64,000 bases of DNA from Dehalogenimonas alkenigignens (GCF_001466665.1 NZ_KQ758903.1:679684-743683); one strand, 5' to 3'; shown: positions 51,091 through 61,741, counted from the first letter of the stretch. Notes: generated by a model from the sequence alone, not told the origin. Translations and numbers: made by a program.

Positions 51091-52254
51091 TCAGGCAGTC
51101 ACCACTTCAGGGTTGGCGCGGGCGACCGATTCAGGCAGCCCGGCCTTCTGCTCGGAGAACAGCGGCAGGTAGCGCGCCGCCAGGCGGAAGGCGAACATGG
51201 CGCCGAAGATGAGCCCCAGGGTGAAGATGAACTCCCACACCGTCGGGAAGTAGCTGCCGAAGCGCGCCGGCGCATGGGAGATGACCAGGGTGTTCACCCG
51301 GTTCAGCACCAGGCCCATGATGATGAGCGATGACGCCCAAAGCAAGCCGCTCCGGGACTCCCTCACCTTCTTCATGGCGATCAGGATGATCGGCAGCACC
51401 ATGCCCAGGCCGACCTCCACCAGGAACAGCGCTCCGAACTCGTCGAAGGCGAACTCCGAGAAGCCGCCGGATGCCGCCGTGTCGTAGAAGCGCAGGCCCA
51501 GGTAGAAGACCAGGATCCAGGCGGCGATGGCCATGACCTTGGGCAGGAGGTCCATCCGCAGCGTCAGCTTCCAGCTCTTGGCCATGATGACCGAGAAGAA
51601 GGTCAGCACCGACAACCCCAGCGACATGGCCGAGATGACGAAGAGATAGCCCATCAGCGGCAGGTGCCACAGCCCGTGCTGGTCAGGCGTGATCAGGAAC
51701 AGGGCGCCCAGGCTCGACTGGTGCAGGAAGGACAGAAGGATGCCGAAGATGACCAGGGGAACGACCAGCGCGTGCTGCACCGCCGCGGCCTTCACCCAGC
51801 CGAAGCGGGCGAAAAGGTTGGGCGAGAACTCCAGGTAAAGCACCGTCAGGTACATCATGACGCACCAGGCCACTTCGAACATGATCGAGCCGGGCTGCCA
51901 CATCCACAGCGGGTGGATGATCAAGGGGCTGCGGCCCAGGTCGATGGCGATGCCTAAAGCGCCGATAGTGTAGCCCAGGGTGGCGATCAGGATGGCCGGC
52001 TTGACCAGCGGCCGGAAGGCTTCCACCTTGAAGATGTAGACGATGGCCGCCAGGACGAAGCCGCCGGCCGCCGAGGCGATGTAAACGCCGACGTCGAAGG
52101 CGACCCACAGGCCCCACGGCCAGTTGTCCGACAGATTGGTGACCGCCCCCAGGCCCCAGATCAGCTTGGCGACGGCCACGCCGATGGCGCCCAGCAGGAA
52201 CAGGAACTGGACGACGCCCCAGAAGCTAAAGAGGGGTACGTTTCGGTTGGTCAA
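51091..52254 (-). CDS. Hydrogenase membrane subunit, NrfD/HybB-like
   Basis: A ~387-residue protein with ten hydrophobic helices, started at a TTG (MTNRNVPLFSFWG) because AAGGAGGTG stands 6 nt before it, a very strong site. Family traits of HybB/NrfD: NWPWGLWVAFDVGVYIASAA, VIHPLWMWQPGS-like IIHPLWMWQPGSIMFEVAWC, LHQSSLGALF and NRVNTLVISH. The subunit anchors the hydrogenase and exchanges electrons with quinone in other bacteria. It is the last gene of the four-gene operon. Whether this organism has quinones is not seen here. Confidence 0.9.
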   Translation of the reverse strand: MTNRNVPLFSFWGVVQFLFLLGAIGVAVAKLIWGLGAVTNLSDNWPWGLWVAFDVGVYIASAAGGFVLAAIVYIFKVEAFRPLVKPAILIATLGYTIGALGIAIDLGRSPLIIHPLWMWQPGSIMFEVAWCVMMYLTVLYLEFSPNLFARFGWVKAAAVQHALVVPLVIFGILLSFLHQSSLGALFLITPDQHGLWHLPLMGYLFVISAMSLGLSVLTFFSVIMAKSWKLTLRMDLLPKVMAIAAWILVFYLGLRFYDTAASGGFSEFAFDEFGALFLVEVGLGMVLPIILIAMKKVRESRSGLLWASSLIIMGLVLNRVNTLVISHAPARFGSYFPTVWEFIFTLGLIFGAMFAFRLAARYLPLFSEQKAGLPESVARANPEVVTA

Positions 52255-52283
52255 ATGGCACCTCCTTGCTGGTTTCAGGACAT

Positions 52284-53855
52284 TCAGGCAACACGGAACT
52301 GGCCGATAACGTCGCCGTTGGGACGCACCAGATGGACGGCGCAGGCCAGGCACGGGTCGTAGGCGCGGACGATGCGGACGACTTCGAAGGGATTGGCTTC
52401 ATCTTTCACTTTGGCGCCGATGAGGGATTGTTCGATCGGGCCGGGCTGGTCTTTATCATCACGCGGCGAGCAGTCCCAGGTGGACGGCACGACGCACTGG
52501 TAGCGGTCGATCTTCTTGTCCTTAATGGAAATCCAGTGGCCCAGCGCGCCGCGCGGGGCTTCCCACAGCCCCATGCCTTCGGCTTCGTCCGGGATTTCGA
52601 AAGGCACGTTGAAGGGCTCGCCGGGCTTCAGTTCATCCAGCCATTTGTCGGCGGCGTCAGCCACCAGCTTGCACTCCAGCGCCCGGGCGGCGTGGCGGCC
52701 GAGGGTGCTGAACAGGACAGACGGCGGGGCTTTGAAATGGGCCAGGGTATCATCCACCATTTTTTTGACCGCCGCGTCGCCGGAAAGGTAGGCGACCAGC
52801 ATCCGCGGCATCGGGCCGACTTCATGCACGCCGCCCTTGTAGCGGGGGGCTTTCAACCAGGTATAGGCGCCGGTTTTATGGGGGTCGTCCTTGGTATCGC
52901 CGTCGCCAGGGTAGGCCGACGGGGTGGAAAAACGGCTGTATTTGACGTCCTCGGTGATGGACCTGGGATCCATCGCTGAAAGCGACAGCGAGGCAGTGGC
53001 CACACCCTGAGGCTGAAAGCGCTTGCGTTTGGTCAGGTCGGCGTTGGAATCGAAGTCGAAGACACCGTAGGACAGCACCTTGCCGCAGCCGAAACCCTGC
53101 TCGAAATGGTCGGCGTAAACCTCGGCGACGGCGATGACATCCGGCAGGTAAACGTTATCAATGAAGTCCCTGAGGACGGTCAGCTTCTGCCGGTACAACT
53201 GGATATTATCGGCGGTCGGTCCCTGGGTGACGCCGCCGACCACCAGCCCCGGGCCGTGGGGAATGCGGCCGAAATAGATGGCCGTCATTTCATGGGCCAG
53301 CCGCCGCATGTCCAGGGCCTTGACATAATCGGCAACGGCCTTCTGGTTGATGGCTTTGGGCAGGCGGTAGTCTCCCTCGTAGCGGGGGAAGAACGGGCCG
53401 AGCATGGCCGTATTGCCTGCCGCCAGCGCTCGACCGATGAAATCCCGGACCTTGATGAGGCCGGGGTCCGAACCGGAATAATCGGCGGCGGCGGTAACAT
53501 CAACGTAGTCCAGCGCCGCCAGATGGTAGAAATGCAGGATGTGGGATTGGATGGTGTTGCCGGCCTGGATGAGATTGCGGATGATGCGGCCGTTAGCCGG
53601 GATTTTATCGGCGATGCCGAAAGCGCTGTCCAAGTTCAGTACCGAGGTCACGCCGTGCGATACCGGGCAAACGCCGCAGATGCGCTGGGTATAATGCTGG
53701 GCATCGGTCGGATTGTGGCCTTTCATGAATATCTCGAAGCCGCGGAACAGGGTGCCGGAGGAATGGGCGTCCTTGACCACGCCGTTTTCCACCACCACCT
53801 CGATTTTGAGATGGCCTTCAATCCTGGAGATGGGATCGATGACTATTGTTCCCAT
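52284..53855 (-). CDS. [NiFe] hydrogenase large subunit
   Basis: A 523-residue subunit with the two nickel-site motifs: RICGVCPVSH (about residue 58) and DPCLACAVH (about residue 508). The stretch LVRPNGDVIGQFRVA after the final His is a C-terminal tail for the maturation endopeptidase. It has no signal and would be exported with its Tat-bearing small subunit. Arrangement ferredoxin-small-large-NrfD suits an uptake (group 1) enzyme that oxidises H2 on the outside. Nickel would come from the CbiMNQO system at 44-47 kb. Maturation genes are not nearby. Confidence 0.95.
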   Translation of the reverse strand: MGTIVIDPISRIEGHLKIEVVVENGVVKDAHSSGTLFRGFEIFMKGHNPTDAQHYTQRICGVCPVSHGVTSVLNLDSAFGIADKIPANGRIIRNLIQAGNTIQSHILHFYHLAALDYVDVTAAADYSGSDPGLIKVRDFIGRALAAGNTAMLGPFFPRYEGDYRLPKAINQKAVADYVKALDMRRLAHEMTAIYFGRIPHGPGLVVGGVTQGPTADNIQLYRQKLTVLRDFIDNVYLPDVIAVAEVYADHFEQGFGCGKVLSYGVFDFDSNADLTKRKRFQPQGVATASLSLSAMDPRSITEDVKYSRFSTPSAYPGDGDTKDDPHKTGAYTWLKAPRYKGGVHEVGPMPRMLVAYLSGDAAVKKMVDDTLAHFKAPPSVLFSTLGRHAARALECKLVADAADKWLDELKPGEPFNVPFEIPDEAEGMGLWEAPRGALGHWISIKDKKIDRYQCVVPSTWDCSPRDDKDQPGPIEQSLIGAKVKDEANPFEVVRIVRAYDPCLACAVHLVRPNGDVIGQFRVA

Positions 53856-53878
53856 TTATCTATCCTTCGCTTTCTCGG

Positions 53879-54925
53879 TTAGTGCCCGGACTTTTCGCCC
53901 GATGATTTGGTGACGGCGGCGGCGGTGACGCCGACCACCGCGGCGGCGGCGGCGATGCCGATGGCAGCCTTGTCGAGGGTTTTAGACAGGTCGATCGGCT
54001 CGTGGATCGGGCCGAGGTGGCCGGGGAACTTTAGCTCGGCGCAGCCGATGCACGGGGCGCCGGCTTCGATGCACCAGCGGGTTTTGTTGTTCCACAAACG
54101 GATATTGCAGTCGGCGTGGGTCACCGGACCTTTGCAGCCTAGCAGGTAGAGGCAATCCGGCTCGCCGAAATTCTTGGCGAACTGGTTGGCGGTAAAACTG
54201 CCGCGGCGGGGGCACTGATCATGAATCGTTTTACCGTAGAAAGCCAGCGGCCGCAGGTCCTCATCGACTTCGACGGACTCCGGGCCGTTCATGAGTACCT
54301 GGGCCAGCGTGCCGACGAACCAGTCCGGGTGGGGCGGGCAGCCCGGCACGTTGATCACCGGCGTGGTGATGCCTTTCTGCTTGTAGAACTCGGCCACACC
54401 GACCACCTCGCCGATATTGGGCGGGGTCGAAGAGATACCGCCGGAGGAAGCGCAGGTGCCGATGGCGATGGTGGCGATGGCCTTCGGGCCGAGCCGGCCG
54501 ATGGTTTCGGTCATCGGGATGCCGTGGCCGTCCTTTTCGCCAACTTCGCAGTAAAAGCCGCCGTCTTTGAGCGGGATGCCGCCCTCGACGACCAGGGCAA
54601 AGGGACCGGTCTCGGTGTCGTACAGAGCTTTCATAGCCAGGTCGCCCTGGGCCGCCATGACGGTGTTGTGAACACGCAGGGAAACATGCTTGCCGGAGAC
54701 AACCTCGGTGAGCAGCAGGTTCTGGATGGTGACCGGGAAGGTGTTCAAAACTGAAACGGAGCAGCCGTTGCAGCCGGAACCCTGAAACCAGATGACCGGC
54801 ACTTCCTGCAGCGACTGAGCCAGCAGGCGCTCAAATTCGGGGTATTTGAAAAGGGACATGCCGAGCGCGGCGGTGGAACCGGCGGCGAGTTCGACAAAAT
54901 GACGTCGAGAAAGTCTTACTGTCAC
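53879..54925 (-). CDS. [NiFe] hydrogenase small subunit, Tat-exported and membrane-anchored
   Basis: A 348-residue subunit with a Tat signal (SRRHFVELAAGSTAALGMSL). Proximal iron-sulphur Cys are in GSGCNGCSVSVLN (residues ~51-55), GTCASSGG (~150) and VPGCPPHPDW (~185); further ones in LGCKGPVTHADC and AGAPCIGCAE. The first site has the standard two Cys rather than the four seen in O2-tolerant enzymes, so O2 sensitivity is expected. A C-terminal hydrophobic helix (IGIAAAAAVVGVTAAAV) anchors it. It lies 3 bp after the ferredoxin-like gene and 23 bp before the large-subunit gene. Confidence 0.95.
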   Translation of the reverse strand: MTVRLSRRHFVELAAGSTAALGMSLFKYPEFERLLAQSLQEVPVIWFQGSGCNGCSVSVLNTFPVTIQNLLLTEVVSGKHVSLRVHNTVMAAQGDLAMKALYDTETGPFALVVEGGIPLKDGGFYCEVGEKDGHGIPMTETIGRLGPKAIATIAIGTCASSGGISSTPPNIGEVVGVAEFYKQKGITTPVINVPGCPPHPDWFVGTLAQVLMNGPESVEVDEDLRPLAFYGKTIHDQCPRRGSFTANQFAKNFGEPDCLYLLGCKGPVTHADCNIRLWNNKTRWCIEAGAPCIGCAELKFPGHLGPIHEPIDLSKTLDKAAIGIAAAAAVVGVTAAAVTKSSGEKSGH

Positions 54926-54928
54926 CTT

Positions 54929-55720
54929 TTAACCTCGCTTCTCAGTGTCATGATTTTGCTTCGCCAGAGCGGCTTCGCGGCGGCTGCGGAAGAGATAGGC
55001 GCCTCCCAGGAACAGAGCGAGAGAAGCGATCTCAATGGGGATCTTGCTCAGGAATTCATGGGTGTATTCCGGGTACATTTCTGGCTCAACCTCACTCGGG
55101 AAGCCAAGCTGGCGCATATCCACCGCGCCGATGTACAGCTTCAGAGTCCCGCCGACTTCTTCCTCGCCGTAAACGTGATTGAAATACTTTTCAGGGCTTT
55201 CCGCGATGCGCTGGTGCGCCAGGGCGATCATGTCGGCCCGCTCGCCGAAACGGATGGCCTGGGTGGGGCAGACTTCGGCGCAGACCGGGGTTTTGCCCTG
55301 CAGCAGCCGTTTCTCATGGCAGAAGATGCACTTCTGGATTTTGGGCCAGGCGACGTCCCATTCAAACTTGGGGATATCGAACGGGCAGGCATTCTGGCAG
55401 TAGCGGCAGCCGATACACTTGCCTTCCTCCCAGACCACCGGACCCTCTTTAGTTTTGTGCAGCGCTCCAACCGGGCAGACCGACGCGCAGGCCGGGCTGA
55501 AACAGTGCAGGCAGCGCTTGGACACGCCGATGGTGCGCCGGCCGGTGGGGGTTGCCACCTCATGAGCTTGTAAAACCACGTAATGATAGGCGTCGAGTTC
55601 CGGCGCGTCGTCGGTACCTTCCAGCCGTTTATTGGGGAGCCCGTAGAAACTGTGGCACTCGTTTTCGCATCTCAGACAGAGGATGCACTTGGTAGTGTCG
55701 ATGAGCATTCCGGCAGGCAT
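54929..55720 (-). CDS. Four-cluster ferredoxin-like hydrogenase subunit (HybA-like)
   Basis: A 263-residue protein. Cys groups for four [4Fe-4S] clusters: CILCLRCENEC (~11-21), CLHCFSPACASVCP (~70), CIGCRYCQNACP (~100) and CIFC...CAEVCP (~130-150). A C-terminal helix (FLSKIPIEIASLALFLGGAY) anchors it. It carries electrons from the small subunit to the NrfD-like subunit. No Tat motif is seen at the N-terminus (MPAGMLIDTTKCILC), which is unusual for HybA and suggests export with the other subunits or cytosolic-side placement. First gene of the operon, with AAGGAG 8 nt upstream. Confidence 0.92.
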   Translation of the reverse strand: MPAGMLIDTTKCILCLRCENECHSFYGLPNKRLEGTDDAPELDAYHYVVLQAHEVATPTGRRTIGVSKRCLHCFSPACASVCPVGALHKTKEGPVVWEEGKCIGCRYCQNACPFDIPKFEWDVAWPKIQKCIFCHEKRLLQGKTPVCAEVCPTQAIRFGERADMIALAHQRIAESPEKYFNHVYGEEEVGGTLKLYIGAVDMRQLGFPSEVEPEMYPEYTHEFLSKIPIEIASLALFLGGAYLFRSRREAALAKQNHDTEKRG

Positions 55721-56201
55721 CAGCGGTCTCCTTCACATCTGTTAATCCGGCAACCCCATGTCGGGCCCAGGCGCATGACAATCATCGCTATTGTATCAAA
55801 GATGAGGCTGGAAGAGAACAATTTATGTTCAGATGGGATGATTTGACCGCAGTATTCCCAAGTATTAGAACTTGATAACGTCATCGGTGAATTATGCACC
55901 TGGCCGCGTTTTTCCGTTATCCCAAGCCCCCGGTTTACCATTTTGAGGCTGGCAGAACCGTATGATGGCCTCATTGAGGAACGGAGATTTTTCAGCCCCA
56001 GCCCGGAAACGATTGGCAGTTGCCGCCTCCAGGCGCTTTCCGATTCCGGGGACTCAGCCCCGGGATAGGGAACCGCCGTTTCATGGAACCCGCGAGATGA
56101 TAGCATCGGGGTGAAAAGGCGTCAATCGGCCTTAAAAGGCGAACCAAAAAGACAGGTTACCGCCGCTACCCTGGACGTTAAAAAATGGTAGGAATCAAAG
56201 A
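55721..56201 (-). other. 481-bp leader/intergenic region before the hydrogenase operon
   Basis: No convincing gene is seen. A frame of 128 codons (55720-56106, minus) is open but Ser/Arg-rich and has no homology that I recognise. The interval holds the candidate structured RNA at 56004-56063 and may be a long 5' leader. TGATACAATAGC on the minus strand near 55800 offers a possible -10. Confidence 0.5.
56004..56063 (-). ncRNA. Candidate structured RNA in the hydrogenase leader
   Basis: Three helices pair exactly: outer stem CGGAAA/TTTCCG (56037-56042 with 56004-56009), inner hairpins CGCCT-GG-AGGCG and GGCA-AC-TGCC inside it, and a separate hairpin CCGGGG-CTGAGT-CCCCGG at 56046-56063. The layout is a three-way junction beside a hairpin. 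It may be a riboswitch (Moco-type was considered) or another leader element. I cannot assign a class by eye. Confidence 0.35.
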
Positions 56202-58901
56202 TTAAACCTGGGTTACCTCGACGCCTGATTCCTTGGCGGGCGGTTCCAGGGGCAGGTCAATGATGAATGACGCGCCGCCCCCCGGGGCATTTTCCGCCCT
56301 GATGGTGCCGCCGTGGGACTGGATCAAACCGTGGCAGATCGACAGCCCCAGCCCGGTGCCCTTGCCCACTTCCTTGGTGGTAAAGAACGGGTCGAACAGG
56401 CGGTCAATGATCTCCGGCGGGATACCCGGTCCGTCATCGGTGAAGGTTATCCGGATAAAGCCTCCGGCGAGTTCAGTGGCGACGGTTAAATTGCCGCCGC
56501 TGTGGGCTTTAGACATGAAGTATTCAGCATTGATGACAATATTCAGGAAGCACTGCTGCAGACTGAAAAAATCAGCATGGATGGCCGGCAGAGCGTCGTC
56601 TAAACGCCGGGTCACATTGATGTTGTTTACGCGCTGCTCATAAGCCCGCAGGTCCAGCACCTTTTCGACGACGTTGTTGATATTCAGCGATTGCCGCTCG
56701 GGCTGGTGCTGGCGGGCGAAGGTCAGTAAATTGCGGATGATCTCAGCGCAACGCATGGCTTCCCGGTAAATGACGTCAACATCATCCGCCACATCGGCCG
56801 GAAGCTCTTTTCCTTTGAGCAGTTCGGCAAAGCCGATGATGCCGGTCAGCGGGTTGTTGAGTTCATGGGCGATGCCAGAGGCCAGTTCGCCGATCGAAGC
56901 CAGCCGGTCGGTGACGACAAGCTGGTTTTCCATTCTGCGGCGCTCGGTGACGTCGCGGGCTACCGCCAGAGTGAGCGTCCGCCCGCCGCTGGTGATTTTC
57001 TTTGCTTTGGCTTCCACTTGGAACACAGTGCCGTCTTTTCGGTGATGGGTCGCTTCGAAAACGGTTTCGCCGTCCCGAAGCACCTGTTCGACCTGATCTT
57101 TGTAAAGCTCGGCGATATCCGGGGTGCGGAATTCGGTAATGTTGAGGCCCAGAATTTCTTCCCTGGTATAGCCGCGTGATTTGTAGGCTTCCTCATTGGC
57201 GTAGAGGATACGGCCGCCGGGCTCGATCAGGAAAATAGAATCGGAAGCGGAATCAAGAAGCTGGGCTTTTAGTGCGACCTCCTCCTGCGCCTTCAACCTC
57301 TCGGTGACGTCCCAGGCGGTTGAAATCATCAGTCCCTGTTCCGACAGGGGGATGTTAGCGGCGCTGATAAAACGTTTTTCCCCAGTTTGGGTTGTAATCA
57401 TGATATTTTCCCAGCGCATCCGCGCCGGGTCGCCGCTGGCGATGTCCGCCATCACCCGCTCCTGGATCTGGCGCCGGTATTCCGGGTCAGGATAAACCTT
57501 CTGGAAAAAATCGGCGACGCCGCTGATTTCCTGCCTCGGCCAGCCATATACCATCTCAAACATGGGGTTAATGTAAACTGTCGAGCCGTCATTCATCCGG
57601 TTGACCGCCAGGCCGATAGGCAGACGGTCTAAAATGGTTTCGATGAATTCGTTGCGGCGCCCGAGTTCCTCGCGCTTGCGGATCTTTTCGATGCCCAGCG
57701 CCAGGTCGCCGGCCAGCTCCAGCATCAAGGCGCGTTCCTCGTCAGATATGGTCGGGGCGCTGTGAAAACAGGCGTTCAAGATGCCGATGGGCTGGCTTTC
57801 GATGGTCAGAGGCAGAGAAAGAGCGGCGGAAAACCGCTCCAGATGGCAGCGGTGGCTCACTATGGATTTCTGCATCAAGTCGGGTATTTCCATCACCCGC
57901 GCGACACAGCCCGAGTTTTCAAACGACACGCCGGCAGCAGTGGCCAGTGCCATGTTGCCGTTTCCATCAGCGAGACTGATCCAGGCGGCGCCGTAATCTG
58001 AGCCGGGGAACACCATCCGGTCGCAGGCTTTCTGCAGCAGGCTTTTTTCATCGTTTTCACCGACGATAAGCTGGTTGATGTCGCGGATGATGCCCAGCAC
58101 CTGGTTGAGATGGGATATCCTGTCCTCGTGCCTCTTCCGGGCGGTGATATCGTGGAAAATGGTCAGGGTGCTGGCAAAGACGCCGTCAACGAAGTAGCCG
58201 ACGGTGTTGCCCTCGGCAATAATGTCCTCTCCCTGTTTTGTCCGGAGCTTGATCTCGAAACCCCTGGGATGGACGCCGCTTTTCACCAGAGCCATTATGG
58301 AATGGCACTTCGCCAGGGAATCCGGATGGACGAAATCCGCAATATTGAGGCCGGCAACTTCAGCAGGGGAATAACCCAGAGTGGTGAGCCAGGCTTTATT
58401 GACAAAGAGCAGCTTGCCGGACCCGTCGATACTTTGCACCAGGTCATGGGTATTCTCGATAAGGTTGGCGTATTGTTCCCGGGTGCGGTTCAGGGCGGCT
58501 TCAGCTTCCCGCCGCTTGCGCCGCACCGCCGCCTCGCGCAGCTCCCGCTCCGCTGCCGCCTCCAGCCGGGTGAGGTTGTTCTTCATGACATAGTCCTGGG
58601 CGCCGGCGACCATGGCATCGGCGGCAAGTTCCTCTCCGATAGTACCCGAGACGATGATCAAGGGCAGTTCCGGCGCCAGCCGGTCGCGCAGCTTGATAGC
58701 CTCGGGAGCGGAGAAATGGGGCAGCCGGTAGTCGGCAATGATGAGATCATATTGTTCCTGTTTCAGCGCCTGGTACATGGCCTCAGCGGTCTCCACCCGC
58801 CGCCACTCCAGCTTCATCCCGCCGCGCTCCAGCGCCCGGGTCACTAAAACGGCGTCGTCCGGGTTATCCTCAACAATCAACAGGCGGATCAACTTATCCA
58901 T
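56202..58901 (-). CDS. Hybrid sensor kinase, REC-PAS-GAF-PAS-PAS-HisKA-HATPase
   Basis: An 899-residue soluble kinase. The receiver (residues 1-125) starts [20 protein letters not shown] with phosphoacceptor Asp in [11 protein letters not shown] (~55). PAS (~140-255), GAF (~275-405, with the Cys of ACDRMVF), PAS (~415-530) and PAS (~545-660) follow. Catalysis: His in [20 protein letters not shown] (~680) and [40 protein letters not shown]. No membrane segments, so it senses a cytoplasmic signal. Overlaps the REC-only gene by 8 nt. Confidence 0.92.
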   Translation of the reverse strand: MDKLIRLLIVEDNPDDAVLVTRALERGGMKLEWRRVETAEAMYQALKQEQYDLIIADYRLPHFSAPEAIKLRDRLAPELPLIIVSGTIGEELAADAMVAGAQDYVMKNNLTRLEAAAERELREAAVRRKRREAEAALNRTREQYANLIENTHDLVQSIDGSGKLLFVNKAWLTTLGYSPAEVAGLNIADFVHPDSLAKCHSIMALVKSGVHPRGFEIKLRTKQGEDIIAEGNTVGYFVDGVFASTLTIFHDITARKRHEDRISHLNQVLGIIRDINQLIVGENDEKSLLQKACDRMVFPGSDYGAAWISLADGNGNMALATAAGVSFENSGCVARVMEIPDLMQKSIVSHRCHLERFSAALSLPLTIESQPIGILNACFHSAPTISDEERALMLELAGDLALGIEKIRKREELGRRNEFIETILDRLPIGLAVNRMNDGSTVYINPMFEMVYGWPRQEISGVADFFQKVYPDPEYRRQIQERVMADIASGDPARMRWENIMITTQTGEKRFISAANIPLSEQGLMISTAWDVTERLKAQEEVALKAQLLDSASDSIFLIEPGGRILYANEEAYKSRGYTREEILGLNITEFRTPDIAELYKDQVEQVLRDGETVFEATHHRKDGTVFQVEAKAKKITSGGRTLTLAVARDVTERRRMENQLVVTDRLASIGELASGIAHELNNPLTGIIGFAELLKGKELPADVADDVDVIYREAMRCAEIIRNLLTFARQHQPERQSLNINNVVEKVLDLRAYEQRVNNINVTRRLDDALPAIHADFFSLQQCFLNIVINAEYFMSKAHSGGNLTVATELAGGFIRITFTDDGPGIPPEIIDRLFDPFFTTKEVGKGTGLGLSICHGLIQSHGGTIRAENAPGGGASFIIDLPLEPPAKESGVEVTQV

Positions 58902-59355
58902 CTTGGCTTCGGCCTCCTCTGGGCGGCGGTTCGTTCAGCAGCAGCCAGTACATGCCAAGCTGCCTGACCGCTTCGGTGAACTGAATAAAATCCACCGGTT
59001 TGCGGATGAAGCTGTTGGCGCCGAGCGAATAGGAACGGATGACATCCTGTTCCTCTCTGGAAGAAGTCAGGATGACTACCGGAATGAGTTTGGTGAATTC
59101 ATTGGTGCGGATTTGCTTCAGCACCTCCAGACCGTCAATTTTCGGCAGCTTCAGGTCAAGGAGGATCAGGGCAGGCAGATCCCGGGTATCGCGGCCAGCA
59201 TAGGCGCCTCCGCCCAGCAGATAATCAAGCGCCTGCTGGCCGTCGGTGACCACCATCATCTTGTTCAGGATGTTCTGTTTTTTAAGCGCCCGTTCCGTCA
59301 GCAGGACATCGTCCGGGTTGTCCTCAACCAGCAGCAGCATCGAGCGGTTCTCCAT
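58894..59355 (-). CDS. Rcp1-like single-domain response regulator
   Basis: About 153 residues from [20 protein letters not shown]; an open stretch upstream does not look like a receiver. GGAGG lies 8 nt before the ATG. The Asp site is [20 protein letters not shown], Thr/Ser in [13 protein letters not shown], Lys in SFIRKPVDF. This 'EDNPDD' type is typical of Rcp1, the partner of bacteriophytochrome kinases. No output domain is present. It overlaps the 3' end of the upstream kinase gene by 32 nt and the downstream kinase by 8 nt. Confidence 0.9.
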   Translation of the reverse strand: MENRSMLLLVEDNPDDVLLTERALKKQNILNKMMVVTDGQQALDYLLGGGAYAGRDTRDLPALILLDLKLPKIDGLEVLKQIRTNEFTKLIPVVILTSSREEQDVIRSYSLGANSFIRKPVDFIQFTEAVRQLGMYWLLLNEPPPRGGRSQDG

Positions 59356-61558
59356 TTGCCTGTCCTCCTTCATTAATACCCAGGGTAAAATAAACGGCGG
59401 CGCCCTTGCCCGGCTCCGCCTCAGCCCAAATCCTGCCGTGGTGTCGGCTGACAACGCGCCGGGCGATAGCCAGACCGACGCCGGTGCCGGGGAACTCGGC
59501 AACACTGTGCAGCCGCTGGAACGGGCTGAACAGCTTATCGGCATATTTCATGTCGAACCCGGCGCCGTTATCTATAACGGAATATACCACTCCCTCGTCA
59601 GTAAACGCCCGCCCAAACTCGATGCGGGCATCCGGCGTCTTCCTGGTGAATTTCCAGGCGTTTTCCAGCAGATTATGCAGCAGCACCCGCAGCAGGTGGC
59701 GGTCACCTGAGGCGGTAGTGTTCGGGGCGATGGAGATAGCCACCTCGCGGCCAGGCTCGGCGGCGGCAAGTTCGTTCGTTATCTCAAAACCGAGGGAGGT
59801 CAGGTCCACCGTTTCCAGTTTAAACTCCGTTCTGGTAACCCGGGAGAGACTCAGCATGTCGTCAATCAGATGCCCCATACGCTGGGTGGCGGCGCGCACG
59901 CGGTTCAAATAGTCCCTGCCGGTGTCATCCAGAGAGCTGTTGTAATCATCAAGGAGCGCCTGGCTGAAGCCGTCTATGCTTCGCAAAGGCGCCCGGAGAT
60001 CGTGGGACACGGAGTAGCTGAAAGCCTCCAGCTCCGCGTTGGCGGCGGCGAGCGAACGATTCGCTGTTTCAAGCTCCAAACGCGACCTTTTTTTATCGGT
60101 GTAGTCAATCACCGTTGACCGGCTGCTCAGGTATTCCCCCCGGTTATTCTTGATGGCGGTGGCCGAAAGAAGTACTGGCAGGATTGAGCCGTCCCGCCGG
60201 ATCATGTCGAATTCAAGGTCTTTGACCGCGCCGGATTCTTTGAAACGCGGGAAATTCTGCTTGAATGTCTCGATGCTTTCGGCGGCCAGCAGTTCGGGGA
60301 AACGCTTGACGCCCAGCATATCTTCACGGCGGTAGCCCAGCCAGCGCAGTTCGGTATCATTGATCCGGGTGAAATAACCTTCGGCATCAAGCGAGTGGTA
60401 GCCGCAGGGCGCGGCGTTGTAAAGGTCTTCCAGTTCATTCTGGATTTGATGTAAGCGGTCGACCATAGCCTTGATGTTCCGGGCAACCAGCGCCACCTCA
60501 TTTTCGCCTTCGGTCGAGATAACGGCCGAAAAATCACCGGCGCCGACCCTCACGGCATAAGCCGCCAGGCCGGACAGGGAGCGCGTAGTCCGGCGCACCG
60601 ACCATAGGCCGGAAATCAGAACCGCGGCAAAAAGCCCTCCGGCGACAAGGATTACCAGATTGCGCAAGTCCCGAACCGGGCTGAAGGCGACGGCCTGGTC
60701 TATTTTGGCGACCAGTGCCAGACGATACGCCGGTATCCAGCGGTAGGCGCCGATGACCGGTTCCCCGCGATAATCTTTATATAGCTCAACCCCAGTCTCA
60801 CCATTCACCGCTCGGGTGATACCTTCGCCAATGATCTCAGTTTCAAAAACCTTTCCCGGATAATTGATTAGCTGAGTGATCAGTATTCGATCGCTATTTG
60901 TTATGAAAGTTTCGGCCGTCTCCGCCAGTCCGGAGCGTTCGGTCATGATGATAGTCAAATCATCAAGGTCAGCGTATAACGCCATTACAGCCGAAGTGGC
61001 TCCGGAGGAGTTCAGTATTGGCGAAGAAATTACTATCGCCGGTTGTCCCAACAGAGCGCTCTGGAAAACATCGGAAACGGAAAGCCGCAGTTTTCCCGCG
61101 GTAAAATAGGGTTGCGAGGCACGGTTCTGACCTTCCCACCCGGGATCAGTGGCCACCAGGATATTTCCGGATAAATCCATCAAGGCAATATGAACGATGT
61201 CACCCAGGTTGATGGCGCGCTGGAACTCGTCACGCAGGAACGAACTGATCTCCTGGCGTTGTTCAGGCGTGACCTGGCCGCCGGTAAGTACCAGCGCGCC
61301 GCTGCGAATCTGCGGATTGCCGGAGATCCAGGCGGAGGTATGGCTGAGGTGGGTGATCCACTCGTGTATCTGCTGCTCTTTGAGGGCGGCTACGCTTTCC
61401 ATCTGGGCTTTGACATTACGCTCAATGGCACTGCGGCCGATGGAGATGGCGGCGAACGCCAGCAGAGAAAGAGCGGCGGCGATGATCAGAAAGTTCAGAA
61501 TGAAATACGGCGCGAGAACGCTGCGTCTGAGGCCCCAGACGGTTGTCGGGGCCGCCAT
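59324..61558 (-). CDS. Membrane histidine kinase, dCache-HAMP-PAS-HisKA-HATPase (phytochrome-like core)
   Basis: A 744-residue kinase. Helix 1 at ~17-40 ([20 protein letters not shown]), an external dCache-like sensor (~45-290; [40 protein letters not shown]), helix 2 (~300-320), HAMP (~322-370), PAS (~375-495), HisKA with His in [20 protein letters not shown] (~525) and ATPase end [40 protein letters not shown]. The catalytic core and adjoining Rcp1-like gene are of the cyanobacterial phytochrome type, but the sensor is not a phytochrome. Top gene of the three-gene operon upstream of the hydrogenase. Confidence 0.92.
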   Translation of the reverse strand: MAAPTTVWGLRRSVLAPYFILNFLIIAAALSLLAFAAISIGRSAIERNVKAQMESVAALKEQQIHEWITHLSHTSAWISGNPQIRSGALVLTGGQVTPEQRQEISSFLRDEFQRAINLGDIVHIALMDLSGNILVATDPGWEGQNRASQPYFTAGKLRLSVSDVFQSALLGQPAIVISSPILNSSGATSAVMALYADLDDLTIIMTERSGLAETAETFITNSDRILITQLINYPGKVFETEIIGEGITRAVNGETGVELYKDYRGEPVIGAYRWIPAYRLALVAKIDQAVAFSPVRDLRNLVILVAGGLFAAVLISGLWSVRRTTRSLSGLAAYAVRVGAGDFSAVISTEGENEVALVARNIKAMVDRLHQIQNELEDLYNAAPCGYHSLDAEGYFTRINDTELRWLGYRREDMLGVKRFPELLAAESIETFKQNFPRFKESGAVKDLEFDMIRRDGSILPVLLSATAIKNNRGEYLSSRSTVIDYTDKKRSRLELETANRSLAAANAELEAFSYSVSHDLRAPLRSIDGFSQALLDDYNSSLDDTGRDYLNRVRAATQRMGHLIDDMLSLSRVTRTEFKLETVDLTSLGFEITNELAAAEPGREVAISIAPNTTASGDRHLLRVLLHNLLENAWKFTRKTPDARIEFGRAFTDEGVVYSVIDNGAGFDMKYADKLFSPFQRLHSVAEFPGTGVGLAIARRVVSRHHGRIWAEAEPGKGAAVYFTLGINEGGQANGEPLDAAAG

Positions 61559-61741
61559 CCTAAGCCGCCTCCGGGTCTCGAAAGTTGCGCCAGGCAGGTG
61601 ACCTTACCAAAAAGCCGGGGAGGGAGGATCTGCGCGTCACGGTATCCCCCTATTTGAAGGTGCGGTATACCTTAATGTTGAAACATAACACCGTCAGTAT
61701 CTAAAGTCAATAGGTTTAGTACAATTATTTACAATTTCAGG

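Noticed and set aside
55720-56106. 128-codon minus-strand frame upstream of the hydrogenase operon
   Set aside because: Composition is Ser/Arg-rich with no domain pattern; it crosses several perfect hairpins that better fit structured RNA, and it ends by overlapping the start of the ferredoxin-like gene.
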